This document shows, piece after piece, positions 1 to 8,660 of a stretch of DNA of 64,000 nt. The stretch comes from Salinibacterium sp. (lineage in GTDB: Bacteria > Actinomycetota > Actinomycetes > Actinomycetales > Microbacteriaceae), in assembly GCA_004297555.1 (NCBI GenBank), contig SCSV01000286.1, forward strand, positions 1 to 64,000, written 5' to 3'. The position numbers and the translations under genes are program-made. A model generated the notes under the pieces. The model was given only the letters and a program-made list of their open reading frames with translations, was not told where the DNA came from and made no database searches. Position 1 is the first letter of the stretch. Each line of letters opens with the position of its first letter.

Positions 1-952
1 GGTTCACGTCGTACAACGGCGCCCAGTCGTACTCACGCACGAAGCGCGTGCTGTCCAGTACGAGGCGACGAATGTCACCGGCACGTGCCGGGTGGTACCC
101 CACGTTCACGTGCTTGCCGACCAGCTTCTCGACACGCTCGATGCTCTCGTACAACGTGAACGCAGTGGACCGGCCGCCTCCGAGATTCCACACACCGGGG
201 CGCGGAGCGTTCAACCACATGATGCAGGCACGTGCGAGGTCACTTGCGTGCAACAGGTCTCTCACCTGCTTGCCGTCACCGAAGGCCCTGAACACCTTCC
301 CTTCGCGCGCGCAGTGCGCCAACCACGGCAGCCAGTTCTGCGCCTCCGTGGCGAGCGCGTAGCGGCCGGTGAAGCAGCCGGGACGGAAGACGCCAACGGC
401 CATCCCGTACTTCTTCGCGTACATCTGGCAGAAGAGGTCGGCAGCCGCCTTGCTCGCGCCGAAGAACGTGATGTGCGTTTGGTCACCGAGCGGGCAGCTC
501 TCGTCGATTCCGTTGAACGCTTGCAGAGCATTCATGCGGTCGAAGTTCTCACCGTAGACCTTCGAGCTGCCGATGAAGAGCAGTGGCTTGCCGGCTGACT
601 GCGTACGGTCGAGCAACTGGAGCGTCCCCATTACGTTGATACGGACGTCGTCGAACGGGTCGTCCTTCCCTCCCTTCCGAGAGTGACACACCTGAGCCGC
701 TGCGTGAACAACGGCGTCGTAGGCGTAGATGCGGTCCGCCCCTAGTGCGTCGACGAAGTCGTCCTTCTCGAACTCGACTCCTGCAGCCCTTAGTGCTTCT
801 GCATTAGCGCTCTGCTTGCGCGGCCCATCTTCTCCGAGCAACTCGTAGCGCGACAGGTTGTCCACCCCGAGCACAGCATCGCCGCGCGCACGAAGCTGCA
901 GGCACAGCTCAGTGCCCAGACAACCAGCCGCGCCAGTAACGATGATGCGCAT
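1..952 (-). CDS. NAD-dependent epimerase/dehydratase, 3' end off window
   Basis: This reading frame is absent from the ORF track because it runs off the left edge; I translated it from the ATG at 952. It is an extended SDR (NAD-dependent epimerase/dehydratase) acting on nucleotide sugars. The Rossmann motif VTGAAGCLG lies at about residues 5-13, followed by VVHAAAQV and the SSKVYGE segment typical of sugar epimerases. At the usual YxxxK site I read FGASK, so the catalytic Tyr is Phe (residue 164) while Lys168 is kept. From memory, some CDP-paratose 2-epimerase-like proteins also have FGASK, so this may be a natural subgroup rather than a dead enzyme. It is the last readable gene of the minus-strand sugar cluster, three bases after the methyltransferase start. 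At least 317 codons are present and the C-terminus is missing. Substrate unknown. Confidence 0.88.
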   Translation of the reverse strand, partial: MRIIVTGAAGCLGTELCLQLRARGDAVLGVDNLSRYELLGEDGPRKQSANAEALRAAGVEFEKDDFVDALGADRIYAYDAVVHAAAQVCHSRKGGKDDPFDDVRINVMGTLQLLDRTQSAGKPLLFIGSSKVYGENFDRMNALQAFNGIDESCPLGDQTHITFFGASKAAADLFCQMYAKKYGMAVGVFRPGCFTGRYALATEAQNWLPWLAHCAREGKVFRAFGDGKQVRDLLHASDLARACIMWLNAPRPGVWNLGGGRSTAFTLYESIERVEKLVGKHVNVGYHPARAGDIRRLVLDSTRFVREYDWAPLYDVN

Positions 953-954
953 GC

Positions 955-1551
955 CTAGAGAACACCCCTCGACCAGATGCCCAGCCCACTGCCGGAGGGC
1001 TGTGTGGCGAAGCGGAAGCCGAGCTGAGGAAGCCGCTCGTTGCACGCCTCCACGATGCGATAGGGCGGGTGCTGGTAGTCGTGGAAGAGCAGGATGCACT
1101 CCCGCGCCCAGTGCTTCTGCCAGTTGTCGACGATGCGGTTGATTTGTTCGTACGAGTGGTGGTCGTCGATGAGCATGGTGGAGACCAGAGGTCCTCCATA
1201 CTCGAGTCCATAGTCGGCACCATCGGCGTGACAGAGAACGATGCGGTCGATGATGCGCTTTCGATAGTGGTCGGCAACCAACTCGCGCAGGTTGCGCGCA
1301 ACGCCCGGAGTGATGGGCGCAGTGCCGTCGTTGGTCGCCTGCGAGCCCTCGGGGTACAGGTCGACGCTGTAGACGAGCACGTTGGGCGGCAGCGCTTCGC
1401 ATGCGGCCGCGAGGCTCCGACCGCACCACGCTCCGGTCTCGACGATGGAGGTATGGGCCTTCGCCAACCTCACTGCGCTCTGAAACGCACGTCCATCTTG
1501 CGGAGAGAACATCCCAGGAACCGCGCGCCAGCCAAGTTCGAAGTCAATCAT
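955..1551 (-). CDS. class I SAM methyltransferase (Methyltransf_24-like)
   Basis: The 198-residue product fits a small class I SAM-dependent methyltransferase. IVETGAWCGRSLAAA is the glycine-rich SAM-binding loop, YSVDLYPE follows as the acidic strand, and LIDDHHSYEQ plus LLFHDYQHPP match the late strand and metal-binding style of the Methyltransf_24 family, which often modifies sugars or small molecules. The start at 1551 is preceded by GAGGACCAA overlapping the upstream stop codon, a plausible ribosome site. It lies in a run of glycosyltransferases and an epimerase, so methylation of a sugar or surface glycan is the natural inference. Substrate not determinable from sequence. Confidence 0.82.
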   Translation of the reverse strand: MIDFELGWRAVPGMFSPQDGRAFQSAVRLAKAHTSIVETGAWCGRSLAAACEALPPNVLVYSVDLYPEGSQATNDGTAPITPGVARNLRELVADHYRKRIIDRIVLCHADGADYGLEYGGPLVSTMLIDDHHSYEQINRIVDNWQKHWARECILLFHDYQHPPYRIVEACNERLPQLGFRFATQPSGSGLGIWSRGVL

Positions 1552-1558
1552 TTGGTCC

Positions 1559-3058
1559 TCAGAGTTCTTCGTTGATGTGGAGAAGGCGCCGGTCTCGAAT
1601 ACCGTCGACTATGCCGTGGACACAGCGCATCGCGCGCCTCTCGCGAACTTCAGCCAACCGTGCACTGTTGCACCGCGTGACGTCTTCGAGCGGGGCCACA
1701 GAAATCTCGTGGGGGTCGAGAACGCGAACTGGGACCGGTACGTACTCGTGCTTCGCTCCGGCCCAAACCAGCCGCGTGGTGAAGTCGGTGTCGGCGTGGT
1801 CGCCGGAGCCGTCAAACGTCTCATCCCACCCGTTGATGAGTCGGGCCAGCTCCGTGTCCACCGACTCAGATTTCCAGTGACTGATGTAGTCGACGGGAAG
1901 AGGTCCGGGAGCCGACGGGAACGTCGCGGGCTGGAGGTCCCAGAGCTTCTCATGCTCAACACAGGCTTCGAGGATGCGCGCGGAGGTCATGTTCCCCTTG
2001 AAGATGCTCCAGTGAAAGCGGGCTGACTCGCTTGCCTCCTCAACGACGTCCCAGACAGAAAGGGCGTTCACGAACTTCGAGTCGGACTTGCACGCGACGA
2101 TGCGAGGCTCGAGCGCCGTTCGAATCCACGGTGAGACGCCGATGGTCTTGGGAGCCAACGATGCATGCGCTTCCAGAAATCCCGACGGAGGGCAGGCGTA
2201 CTCGGAGAGGAACACAAGCCGCTTACCACGCGCACGCCTTATCGCCGTGTTGCGGAAGCGGCCGTGAGAGCTGAGTGGAAAAACGGCGTCGTCGCAGGGA
2301 ACGTGTTCGATGTTGGCGCGAAAGAGACCAAGGTGGTTCATCACCGTCTCTTGTCGCCACCGATACAGTGCATCGACGATGATGACTTCGAACTTGTCTG
2401 TCGCCAAGGTCTGCTTCTCGAGCGTGTTCAGCGTCACATCGAGACCACCGAGCCGCCACGTCGGGAGAACAACCGTGACGTCGAGCGTAGGCTTCCATCC
2501 ATCTGCTTTCGTGCTCGGAACTTTGGACTCACCGGTGATGGCCGGTGACTTCAGCGCAACAACCTTCCTCGCCGGCTCGACCCGTGCATCGAACAACATC
2601 GAAGGTGTCTCAGCGCTCCTCCGCCGGAACCCGCGCAAGTCGTGGGTTCCGTTCACCTGCAGCCCGATGAGCGAGGCAGAAGTGCGCGTCAGTTCTGTTC
2701 GCAGTGTCTCGCCACGGGGCATCGTCAACTGCTCACCCTGGAAGAAGATGAACACGAAGTCGGTCATCGCCTCGTGGATAGCGGCTTCGGTAATGAAGTC
2801 TGGACGCACCCGACGAACCACAGCCGGCAGAGGAAGGTCGATTACGGCAAGGGTGGCGAGGTCATCGTCACGAGAGTGCGAACCACGTGCATCATCTGCG
2901 AGAAAGAACATCACCTGACTGAAGCCGTGAGCACGCAGTGTCCCCATCAGCATCTTGAGCGGCTCCAACTGAGCACGCGGCACGCGCACTACTCCACCGA
3001 CAGCCACACGGTCGTGGCTTCCGTCGGAGAGAACGATGGCGGCCACAAGCGTGTTCAT
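1559..3058 (-). CDS. family 2-like glycosyltransferase with extra N-terminal domain
   Basis: A 499-residue protein. The C-terminal half (about residues 193-480) is a GT2-type nucleotide-sugar transferase: VTVVLPTWRLGGLDVTL begins the GT-A fold, FEVIIVDALYR follows, and a late GDHADTDFTTRLVWAGA segment resembles the galactosyltransferase C-terminal region. The N-terminal 190 residues contain another alpha/beta segment (FVFIFFQGEQL) that could be a degenerate second GT-A domain. The start ATG overlaps the upstream glycosyltransferase stop (ATGA), so the two are probably translationally coupled. Together with its neighbours it suggests multi-step glycan assembly. Sugar donor and acceptor unknown. 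Confidence 0.83.
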   Translation of the reverse strand: MNTLVAAIVLSDGSHDRVAVGGVVRVPRAQLEPLKMLMGTLRAHGFSQVMFFLADDARGSHSRDDDLATLAVIDLPLPAVVRRVRPDFITEAAIHEAMTDFVFIFFQGEQLTMPRGETLRTELTRTSASLIGLQVNGTHDLRGFRRRSAETPSMLFDARVEPARKVVALKSPAITGESKVPSTKADGWKPTLDVTVVLPTWRLGGLDVTLNTLEKQTLATDKFEVIIVDALYRWRQETVMNHLGLFRANIEHVPCDDAVFPLSSHGRFRNTAIRRARGKRLVFLSEYACPPSGFLEAHASLAPKTIGVSPWIRTALEPRIVACKSDSKFVNALSVWDVVEEASESARFHWSIFKGNMTSARILEACVEHEKLWDLQPATFPSAPGPLPVDYISHWKSESVDTELARLINGWDETFDGSGDHADTDFTTRLVWAGAKHEYVPVPVRVLDPHEISVAPLEDVTRCNSARLAEVRERRAMRCVHGIVDGIRDRRLLHINEEL

Positions 3059-5826
3059 TTGGTACGCTCACCAACGAAGCTCAAGAAGCGGTCGGTCACG
3101 GATTGCCAACCGTGGCGCGAGACTGCCTTCTCTGCGATGTCTCGACGCAATTCAGTACTCATCGGTTCTTTGAGTGCCTCGACGAGGTTGTCGAGACTCC
3201 ACTCGACGTGATGGTTGTGAAGCACGTCCGGGAGGGCCCCCGCTTCTTTGCAGACCACCTCGCAACCGCACGCCTGCGCTTGCACGAGACTCACGCCAAA
3301 GCCCTCGGGCATCGGGCCACCTGGGTACGCGTACACACCAGACGCCTTAAACGCTTCGAGCAGCACAGCCTGCGGCTGCCATCCACCGCACGTGACTCCC
3401 AGTGGAGCCAGCTCGTCCATCCGCTTCGTGATGCGCTCAACGCGCTCCATCACCGGCATCCCTGGGGCGCCCTGCTTGAGGGACAACATGACGAGGTACG
3501 CGCCGCAGATGTAGAGCGACGCCTGGGGTACCGCCTCCTTCACCCGCGGCCAGATTTCGAGCAGCTCCTCGAGCCCACGCGTAGGGTCCGAAGCGTAGAT
3601 GACGCGGTAGGGGTCCCTGGTGACTTTGTCCCAGTTGGAGAGACAGTTCATCGGGATGCCGTTGCCGAGCAGGTGGTGGCGAGCGTACGTCTCAGTCGAC
3701 AACTCCGGCATCGGCCCGTCCCACGGCTTGTCGGCTGTGACTCCGGTGTAGCCTTCACGGAGCAGCCCTTTTCGCGCCCACTCGCTCACGTGCAGGTGCT
3801 CCTGCATCTCGATGACCTCTTTGCTCCAGAGCCAGGGATTGCCGTAGCCGTTGTCCTGGTGCCAGCAGAAGACCGGCTTGCCCTCCCAAACCTCGCGCAT
3901 CTCGCGGGCGAGGTACGGCGCGCGGCACGTGATGATGACGTCGGCGGATGCCGCCTCGTGCATCAAGACGAAGTCCTTCTGCACGACGCAGAACTCCTGC
4001 TCACCCGGCTCGTTTGTCCAGAGGGAGAAGGCGCCAGAGCCGGCAGGGTGAGGGGTGTACGTCTCGACTGGGTGCCCACGCACGGCCAGCTCGCGCGCGA
4101 GGTGAGCGAGAGAAGACTCGCTGCCCCCAAGTCCCTTGACCAGCAGGTTCTGCGGAATCCACTTCTCCACCGCTGCCGGCGAATAGAAGGCGAACGAGGG
4201 CAACACGGCCGGGCGCGTCTTCACGCGCAGGTGATTCTTCTTCACCTGCTCGGCACTCAACAGCTGCAGCCGGATAGCACCAGCTTCACGCAGCGCATCT
4301 TCAGTGTCGATTCGGTCGCAGCTGACCCAGTCACCGTCGAGAGGCATGCGTGTCGCAGGCTGCTCCCGCGTCAACCGGTTCAGCTTCGCCAGCGTCCCGC
4401 GAATGCGGAGGCTCTTCATCAGGCCACGCGTGGCCGAGAACAGCGGGAACTGCTCGATGAGCATCTTCGAGAGAGAGGGCGCGTCGTCGGTGAGCAGGTC
4501 CGTCGCGTCCAACAACGACGTGGCCAGCTTGTCCAGCCTCAACGCAACCGTTGCCCTCTCCAGAACGAACTGAGCCAGTGGGCTGTTCGGGTAGCGCTCC
4601 GTCATCTCCCTAGCCAGCGCCATCCCCTTCTCGAACTGACCCAGGTTGAGGTACGCGTCTGCGGTCTGCCCGCGCGGCTGAAGGAAGCGCATCAGCGGTT
4701 GGTCGCGCTGCAGCAGCATCGGCTCGCGGCGCAAGCCCCGCTCGTACCACTCGACGCAGGCGGCCCACTTGCCCATGCGGTACGCCGCCTCGCACGCGAC
4801 GAAGTACGCCTCCTGGAACTCCGGGTTGTAGGTGATGCAGGCGCAGGAGACTTCGAGCGCCTTGGGCACGTCGTTCTTGTGCAGCATGAGCGACGCGTAC
4901 GCGAGCCTGTAAGTGTACCGGTCGAGGTCGTTGGTGGCCTGCTGGATGGCGATGAGCAACGAGCGTTCGGCGTTGGTGAGGTCGCCCGAGAACACTTGCG
5001 CGTTGGCGGTGTCGTAGGCGTGGCGCGCCTCGACCGGCATATCGCTCTTCGTCATCTGCTTGATGATTTCGGTGTTGCGAATGGCGCGCTGAGTCGCCTC
5101 TTCACTCGGGTGGTGACGGAGCAGAATGCCCAGATTGGTGATGGCCAACTCCGGGGTGGAGCCGACCGGGGTGAGCACCTCGTGGACGCCGCTCTCGTCC
5201 GGAGACCACCAGATGTGCCCGAGTGCGCGCTTCACCAGCCGCTTGCTCTTCAAGCGAATGACGACGTAGTTGTTCTCGTCAATCTGGTAGTCGTAGCCGA
5301 TGAAGATGGCGTTGGTCGGCGGCGGTAGCGCGGCCAGCCACTGCTGGAGCGGAACAGGCTTCTCGTTGCTGCCAACCTTGGCGGGCTCGAGTCCGTAGTC
5401 ACGCTCGAGATTGCGAATCGCGTTCAAGCCTTCTTCAGTGCCGGCGTCGACGAGCACGTCGTCGGCGTCGAGGCTCCACAGCCACTCACCGGTCATGTGC
5501 TTCCAGTAGATGTTGCGCGCGACGTCGAAGCGGCCGGGCCACTCGAAGGTGACGACCTTGAGCGGCGGGCGCGGGAAAGTGAGAGGGGGCGACCACGAGG
5601 TGATGCTCTCGCCGGCATCCCAAGCTGCAGGAGTGACGTACCCGAGCTTTCTGAGCGTGCCATCCAACTGAGCACGGTCCTTCCCATTGAAGCCGATGAC
5701 GACTTCGTCGACCGGGCAGCCGTTGGTTTTCTCCAGCACGCTCCGCAAACAGCGCTCGAGGGGTTTCCCCGAATGGGCGTCGCCGCACATCACTCCGAGG
5801 GACACCACTGGCTGCTTCGAAGTCAT
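3055..5826 (-). CDS. tri-partite glycosyltransferase: GT2, TPR-like, GT4
   Basis: A 923-residue multidomain enzyme. Residues about 7-250 form a GT2 domain (VVSLGVMCGDAHSGKPLERC; metal-binding DADD at 120-123 in WLWSLDADD). Residues about 265-470 are alpha-helical and TPR-like (RHAYDTANAQVFSGDL and later helices), a common spacer in multidomain glycosyltransferases. Residues about 545-920 form a GT4-like domain (GLGGSESSLAHLARELA; C-terminal PEGFGVSLVQAQACGCEVV, the usual donor-binding EX7E-type region). It may add two sugars in succession. Both ends use ATGA overlaps. The antisense 741-aa ORF in the track is a shadow of this gene. Confidence 0.9.
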   Translation of the reverse strand: MTSKQPVVSLGVMCGDAHSGKPLERCLRSVLEKTNGCPVDEVVIGFNGKDRAQLDGTLRKLGYVTPAAWDAGESITSWSPPLTFPRPPLKVVTFEWPGRFDVARNIYWKHMTGEWLWSLDADDVLVDAGTEEGLNAIRNLERDYGLEPAKVGSNEKPVPLQQWLAALPPPTNAIFIGYDYQIDENNYVVIRLKSKRLVKRALGHIWWSPDESGVHEVLTPVGSTPELAITNLGILLRHHPSEEATQRAIRNTEIIKQMTKSDMPVEARHAYDTANAQVFSGDLTNAERSLLIAIQQATNDLDRYTYRLAYASLMLHKNDVPKALEVSCACITYNPEFQEAYFVACEAAYRMGKWAACVEWYERGLRREPMLLQRDQPLMRFLQPRGQTADAYLNLGQFEKGMALAREMTERYPNSPLAQFVLERATVALRLDKLATSLLDATDLLTDDAPSLSKMLIEQFPLFSATRGLMKSLRIRGTLAKLNRLTREQPATRMPLDGDWVSCDRIDTEDALREAGAIRLQLLSAEQVKKNHLRVKTRPAVLPSFAFYSPAAVEKWIPQNLLVKGLGGSESSLAHLARELAVRGHPVETYTPHPAGSGAFSLWTNEPGEQEFCVVQKDFVLMHEAASADVIITCRAPYLAREMREVWEGKPVFCWHQDNGYGNPWLWSKEVIEMQEHLHVSEWARKGLLREGYTGVTADKPWDGPMPELSTETYARHHLLGNGIPMNCLSNWDKVTRDPYRVIYASDPTRGLEELLEIWPRVKEAVPQASLYICGAYLVMLSLKQGAPGMPVMERVERITKRMDELAPLGVTCGGWQPQAVLLEAFKASGVYAYPGGPMPEGFGVSLVQAQACGCEVVCKEAGALPDVLHNHHVEWSLDNLVEALKEPMSTELRRDIAEKAVSRHGWQSVTDRFLSFVGERTK

Positions 5827-6236
5827 TTCATCTCCTTCATCGTGTCACCGAACGGTGTGAAGTAGACGTTGCCGACTCGCAGCACGAGCGGTGGGACCGG
5901 AGCTGGCGGCGGGAACCTCTTCTTCATCCCATTCCAGACGTGCTGCGCCTTGCGCTGCGGCGACCACGTGAGCGCGCGCCACCGCGAAAGCACCCACTGC
6001 CAAACGCCGGGGCCGTCCGGCGCGTCACCGAGGTACTCCGCGGAGCCGCGCTCGTAACGCGGGTAGCCCATGGTTCCGGGCTCGTGCCGGTGACCGCAGT
6101 TGGGCATGCCACAGTACGGCGCGCTGCATGGCACCAGTCCCTCGTGCGGCCACAGTTCGGAACATCTGAACGTAGTGATACGGCCGCAGGTGCAGGTGAG
6201 AATTCTCGGGTCCTGCTGTTCGAGATTGGTGACCAT
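5823..6236 (-). CDS. small zinc-ribbon protein, function unknown
   Basis: 137 residues, unrecognised. A Cys/His-rich stretch near residues 15-53 (CTCG, then CSAPYCGMPNCGHRH) suggests a structural zinc site. The C-terminal half is basic and proline-rich. It is coupled at both ends: its ATG overlaps the upstream GT4 stop (TGATG) and its stop overlaps the next start (ATGA), placing it inside the glycosyltransferase operon. A helper role there is possible but not shown. Confidence 0.7.
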   Translation of the reverse strand: MVTNLEQQDPRILTCTCGRITTFRCSELWPHEGLVPCSAPYCGMPNCGHRHEPGTMGYPRYERGSAEYLGDAPDGPGVWQWVLSRWRALTWSPQRKAQHVWNGMKKRFPPPAPVPPLVLRVGNVYFTPFGDTMKEMK

Positions 6237-7432
6237 CAGCGGACGAACTCCTCAGCCGATTCTTCTCTGGTGGTGAGCTGCCAATTCTTCTTCATGCAAG
6301 CAGCTTCCATCTCCTTGGCGGCGCGCTCCCAGGTGTAGTTGAAGCGATGAGGCTCGGCCTTGCACACTTGTTCGAGGCTCCATTCCTCGTCCGTCAGGCC
6401 GCGCACGATGAAATCCGGCAGTACCGCATCCAGCTCAGTCGGGTTGGGTGGTAGCCACGTGACAGCACCACCATAGAGTGACGGGAAAGCATCGCGCGGA
6501 GTCGTCATCACGTGACAGCCAGCTGCAATGCCACACGCCAGCGAAGTGCCAAACCCTTCGGTGTAGTAAATCGGCATCAGCGGGTAGCAGTGCACGCGGG
6601 TGATAAACTGCGTCTTGCGCAAGCGCGCTCGCGACACGGCACCGTGGAAGATGATGGACGGGTCGGCTTTGGCTTCCGGGATGATGCAGTTGAGGTGCCG
6701 ACCACGGTCACCGAAGAGTCCAGGAGCCTGGACGGCCATCGGGAGGTACCGGTCGATTTCGTAGAAGACGTGCAGGCGCGCCTCGGGCACCTTCTTCACC
6801 ACCTTGGGCCATGCACGTAGCAGGTGATGCAGTCCGCGGTCTGGAGAACTCCAGTACCCAACATTCAAAGGCCGCTCTTTCCACGGAGGCGGAACGGTGT
6901 CGTTCTTCTTGTAGCCACGGGTGTAATCGTCGTTGGTCCACTTGCCGTACAGCTCGGCATCGAGCCCGTTGTGCACCACCGCATACGGACGCCCTCGCCA
7001 GCCCCAGGTGGGGAGCTGCTGCGCATGGCTTTCGCTCGGGCTCACGATGCAGTCCACCCGGTCCCACGCACCGCGCTGCAGCAGGTCGTTCAGCTGTTGG
7101 GCGTAAATTCTGACCGCGCCCTTCGGCGCCCACTCGAGCGGTCTCAGCGAAGAAAACGAGACGACAGCGTCCCACGGCTGCGAGCACAGGGCGTAGTAGA
7201 GGTCGGCTTGGAGCGAGTGGAACGGCACACCACGCCACTCGCCGTCACGCCCGTACCACCAGCAGTCGACGGAATGCCCCAGCTCGCGCAGCCCTACGGC
7301 AGCTCGAATCGCTGCCTCCTCTCCGCCGCCGACCGTCGGCCCGTCCTCCAGCTCGAGGACATTCGGCGGGGGCTTCCCCCACCAGCCGGTGCCGTTGCCA
7401 CAGTCGAAGCCACAGATGACGGCGATGCGCAT
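6236..7432 (-). CDS. GT4-like glycosyltransferase
   Basis: 398 residues with the layout of a GT-B fold glycosyltransferase. The N-terminal strand IAVICGFDCGNGTGWW is followed by GGGEEAAIRAAVGLRELGHSV (nucleotide-sugar enzyme N-domain). The linker region has NVGYWSSPDRGLHHLLRAWPKV, the usual start of the donor-binding domain, and the C-domain has TEGFGTSLACGIAAGCHVM, the EX7E-type donor site. It is the first gene of the minus-strand glycan operon. The start at 7432 has only a weak GCGGGA upstream. The 74-260 bases upstream hold a dyad and a terminator, described separately. Confidence 0.85.
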   Translation of the reverse strand: MRIAVICGFDCGNGTGWWGKPPPNVLELEDGPTVGGGEEAAIRAAVGLRELGHSVDCWWYGRDGEWRGVPFHSLQADLYYALCSQPWDAVVSFSSLRPLEWAPKGAVRIYAQQLNDLLQRGAWDRVDCIVSPSESHAQQLPTWGWRGRPYAVVHNGLDAELYGKWTNDDYTRGYKKNDTVPPPWKERPLNVGYWSSPDRGLHHLLRAWPKVVKKVPEARLHVFYEIDRYLPMAVQAPGLFGDRGRHLNCIIPEAKADPSIIFHGAVSRARLRKTQFITRVHCYPLMPIYYTEGFGTSLACGIAAGCHVMTTPRDAFPSLYGGAVTWLPPNPTELDAVLPDFIVRGLTDEEWSLEQVCKAEPHRFNYTWERAAKEMEAACMKKNWQLTTREESAEEFVR

Positions 7433-7503
7433 GAGCGGTGTGCAGGTCCCGCGAAGTGGAACGCGTGACAGAAATCACATCACCGGCTCTTAAACAAGAC
7501 CTT

Positions 7504-7522
7504 TGTCACCGTGAAGGTGACG
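7504..7522. promoter_or_regulatory. 19-bp dyad TGTCAC-N7-GTGACG (candidate operator)
   Basis: TGTCAC CGTGAAG GTGACG, about 72 bp upstream of the glycosyltransferase operon start at 7432. It is one member of a family of dyads with identical 7-nt spacing found in other promoter regions here. A CTTAAAC element lies about 10-20 nt to its left. It could be bound by a phage or host repressor or activator. No clear -35/-10 pair is visible beside it. Confidence 0.55.
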
Positions 7523-7542
7523 TGTGGTCTGCGCATAAAGAA

Positions 7543-7591
7543 GGCCGCTGCGAGAGGACGGACAGGAACCTCGCAGCGGCCTGAGCCTTTT
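7543..7591. terminator. bidirectional intrinsic terminator
   Basis: A perfect 12-bp inverted repeat, GGCCGCTGCGAG ... CTCGCAGCGGCC, with a 15-nt loop. On the plus strand it is followed within 7 nt by TTTT; on the minus strand by TTCTTTA. It lies downstream of the minus-strand 102-aa gene and upstream of the glycan operon, so it most likely ends the transcript of the former. The sequence from 7592 to 7693 is GC-rich with no gene I can support. Confidence 0.7.
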
Positions 7592-7693
7592 CGTCCGAGG
7601 AGGGCGGGCGGGAGGCGTAAGGAGTTAGAACAACGACGCGTCGCGCCGTCAAGAGCACCCTACGCTGTCGCCCGCCGCCGCCGACCTCCGCGC

Positions 7694-8002
7694 CTACTGA
7701 ATGCGCGTGTGCCACGCCGCGGCGAGCAGCTCGCCATTGGCGACGGTGGTGTTCGGGTTGATGAGCACGCACACCGCGCCGGTGCGCGTGTACAGCGAAA
7801 CCGGGAGCGTCGCGCTGGACCACTGCGCGGTGGTCGAGGCACCGCCGGTGCTGATGAAGCCGGCGTTGAACAGCACGGTGTCGAGCGAGTCGAGCGCGCC
7901 GGTGTTGATGGACCACAGGTTGGCGCTCTGGCCGAGCGCGGCCTGAGTGTTCAGCAGCGTCTGCAAGCCTGTGTAGATGAGGTTGCCGAGGAGTGAGGCC
8001 AT
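7694..8002 (-). CDS. small Ser/Thr-rich protein, possibly virion-associated
   Basis: 102 residues, unrecognised. The composition is rich in Ser, Thr, Ala and hydrophobics (GNLIYTGLQTLLNTQAALGQ at the N-terminus; ATLPVSLYTRTGAVCVL later), a beta-rich pattern seen in small virion surface proteins, but there is no diagnostic motif. The start at 8002 has AGGAAAACAACCAA upstream, an acceptable ribosome site. It is a single-gene unit ended by the terminator at 7543-7591 and divergent from the M15 peptidase gene. Confidence 0.6.
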   Translation of the reverse strand: MASLLGNLIYTGLQTLLNTQAALGQSANLWSINTGALDSLDTVLFNAGFISTGGASTTAQWSSATLPVSLYTRTGAVCVLINPNTTVANGELLAAAWHTRIQ

Positions 8003-8123
8003 TTGGTTGTTTTCCTGTTTCGGTATGAGGTCGGCCGAAATGACCGGTCAGGCAAAACGGTACAAGCGAAAGGTCGGTGGCCAAAATTTTAACCCGTGAT
8101 TTCTGCTTTGGTGAGCAGGCTCC
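8003..8123. promoter_or_regulatory. divergent intergenic region
   Basis: 121 bp between the divergent 102-aa gene and the M15 peptidase gene. It is notably AT-richer than its flanks (CCAAAATTTTAACC) and holds a GACCGGTC palindrome near 8044. It must contain both promoters, but I cannot assign -35/-10 boxes with confidence. Confidence 0.4.
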
Positions 8124-8660
8124 ATGGGCAAGGAATGGACCCAGCCCAACTCCCGTGCTCTCCTTTCCTCTGTGGGTTTGGTGAAGCACAAGGAGCGATG
8201 TCCCGAGAACGCGAAGGTGAAAGCGTTCTTCGAATGGTGGGATGTGAACGGACCGTTCCCAATCGTCATCCTCCGTGGCACCACGACGGACGCTCTCCAG
8301 GAGGCAGAGTTCAAAAAAGGGCGCAAGAAGCTGCCCGACGGCTCTTGGGTGGTCATCGACAAGGGAGCAGTCGTCACGAACGCATTGCGCGCCTGTGACT
8401 CAGCTCACGGTCACGCCGCGGCTGCCGATGCGCATCCCGTCCGCGAGTTCTTCGACAGCGGCGGCGTGAAGCTCATCTACCTGGGCGACGAGCACGACGA
8501 GGAAGTGCGCGAGGAAGCACTTCGGCGCTTCAAGATGTACGACGACCTCGCGAAGAAGCACGGGCTCGAGTCCGGTGAGAACTACCCGGGCATCTGTGAC
8601 CGGCCGCACGTCTGCGACCCGGACTGGCGAAAGCTGCCGTTGGCACCGGGCGTCACGTAA
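8124..8660 (+). CDS. M15-family peptidase, endolysin candidate
   Basis: 178 residues matching the zinc peptidase M15 (D-Ala-D-Ala carboxypeptidase/L-Ala-D-Glu endopeptidase) pattern used by many phage endolysins. SAHGHAAAAD (S93, H95, D102) fits SxHxxGxAxD with the Gly replaced by Ala, and DRPHV (H162) supplies the second His of the DxPH site. The domain is embedded in a longer insertion-bearing sequence than usual, with an acidic helix between the two motifs. It would cut peptidoglycan peptide bonds during host lysis. No signal peptide is visible, so a holin or other export route would be needed; a holin-like gene is at 45.3 kb. It is the only plus-strand gene in the left third of the window. 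Confidence 0.72.
   Translation: MGKEWTQPNSRALLSSVGLVKHKERCPENAKVKAFFEWWDVNGPFPIVILRGTTTDALQEAEFKKGRKKLPDGSWVVIDKGAVVTNALRACDSAHGHAAAADAHPVREFFDSGGVKLIYLGDEHDEEVREEALRRFKMYDDLAKKHGLESGENYPGICDRPHVCDPDWRKLPLAPGVT

Noticed and set aside
3103-5328. 741-aa plus-strand ORF
   Set aside because: Antisense shadow of the GT2-TPR-GT4 gene; Arg/Leu/Val-rich translation with no domain, whereas the minus frame has clear motifs.
7506-8189. 227-aa minus-strand ORF
   Set aside because: Out of frame with the 102-aa gene that has a good ribosome site, and runs across the bidirectional terminator.
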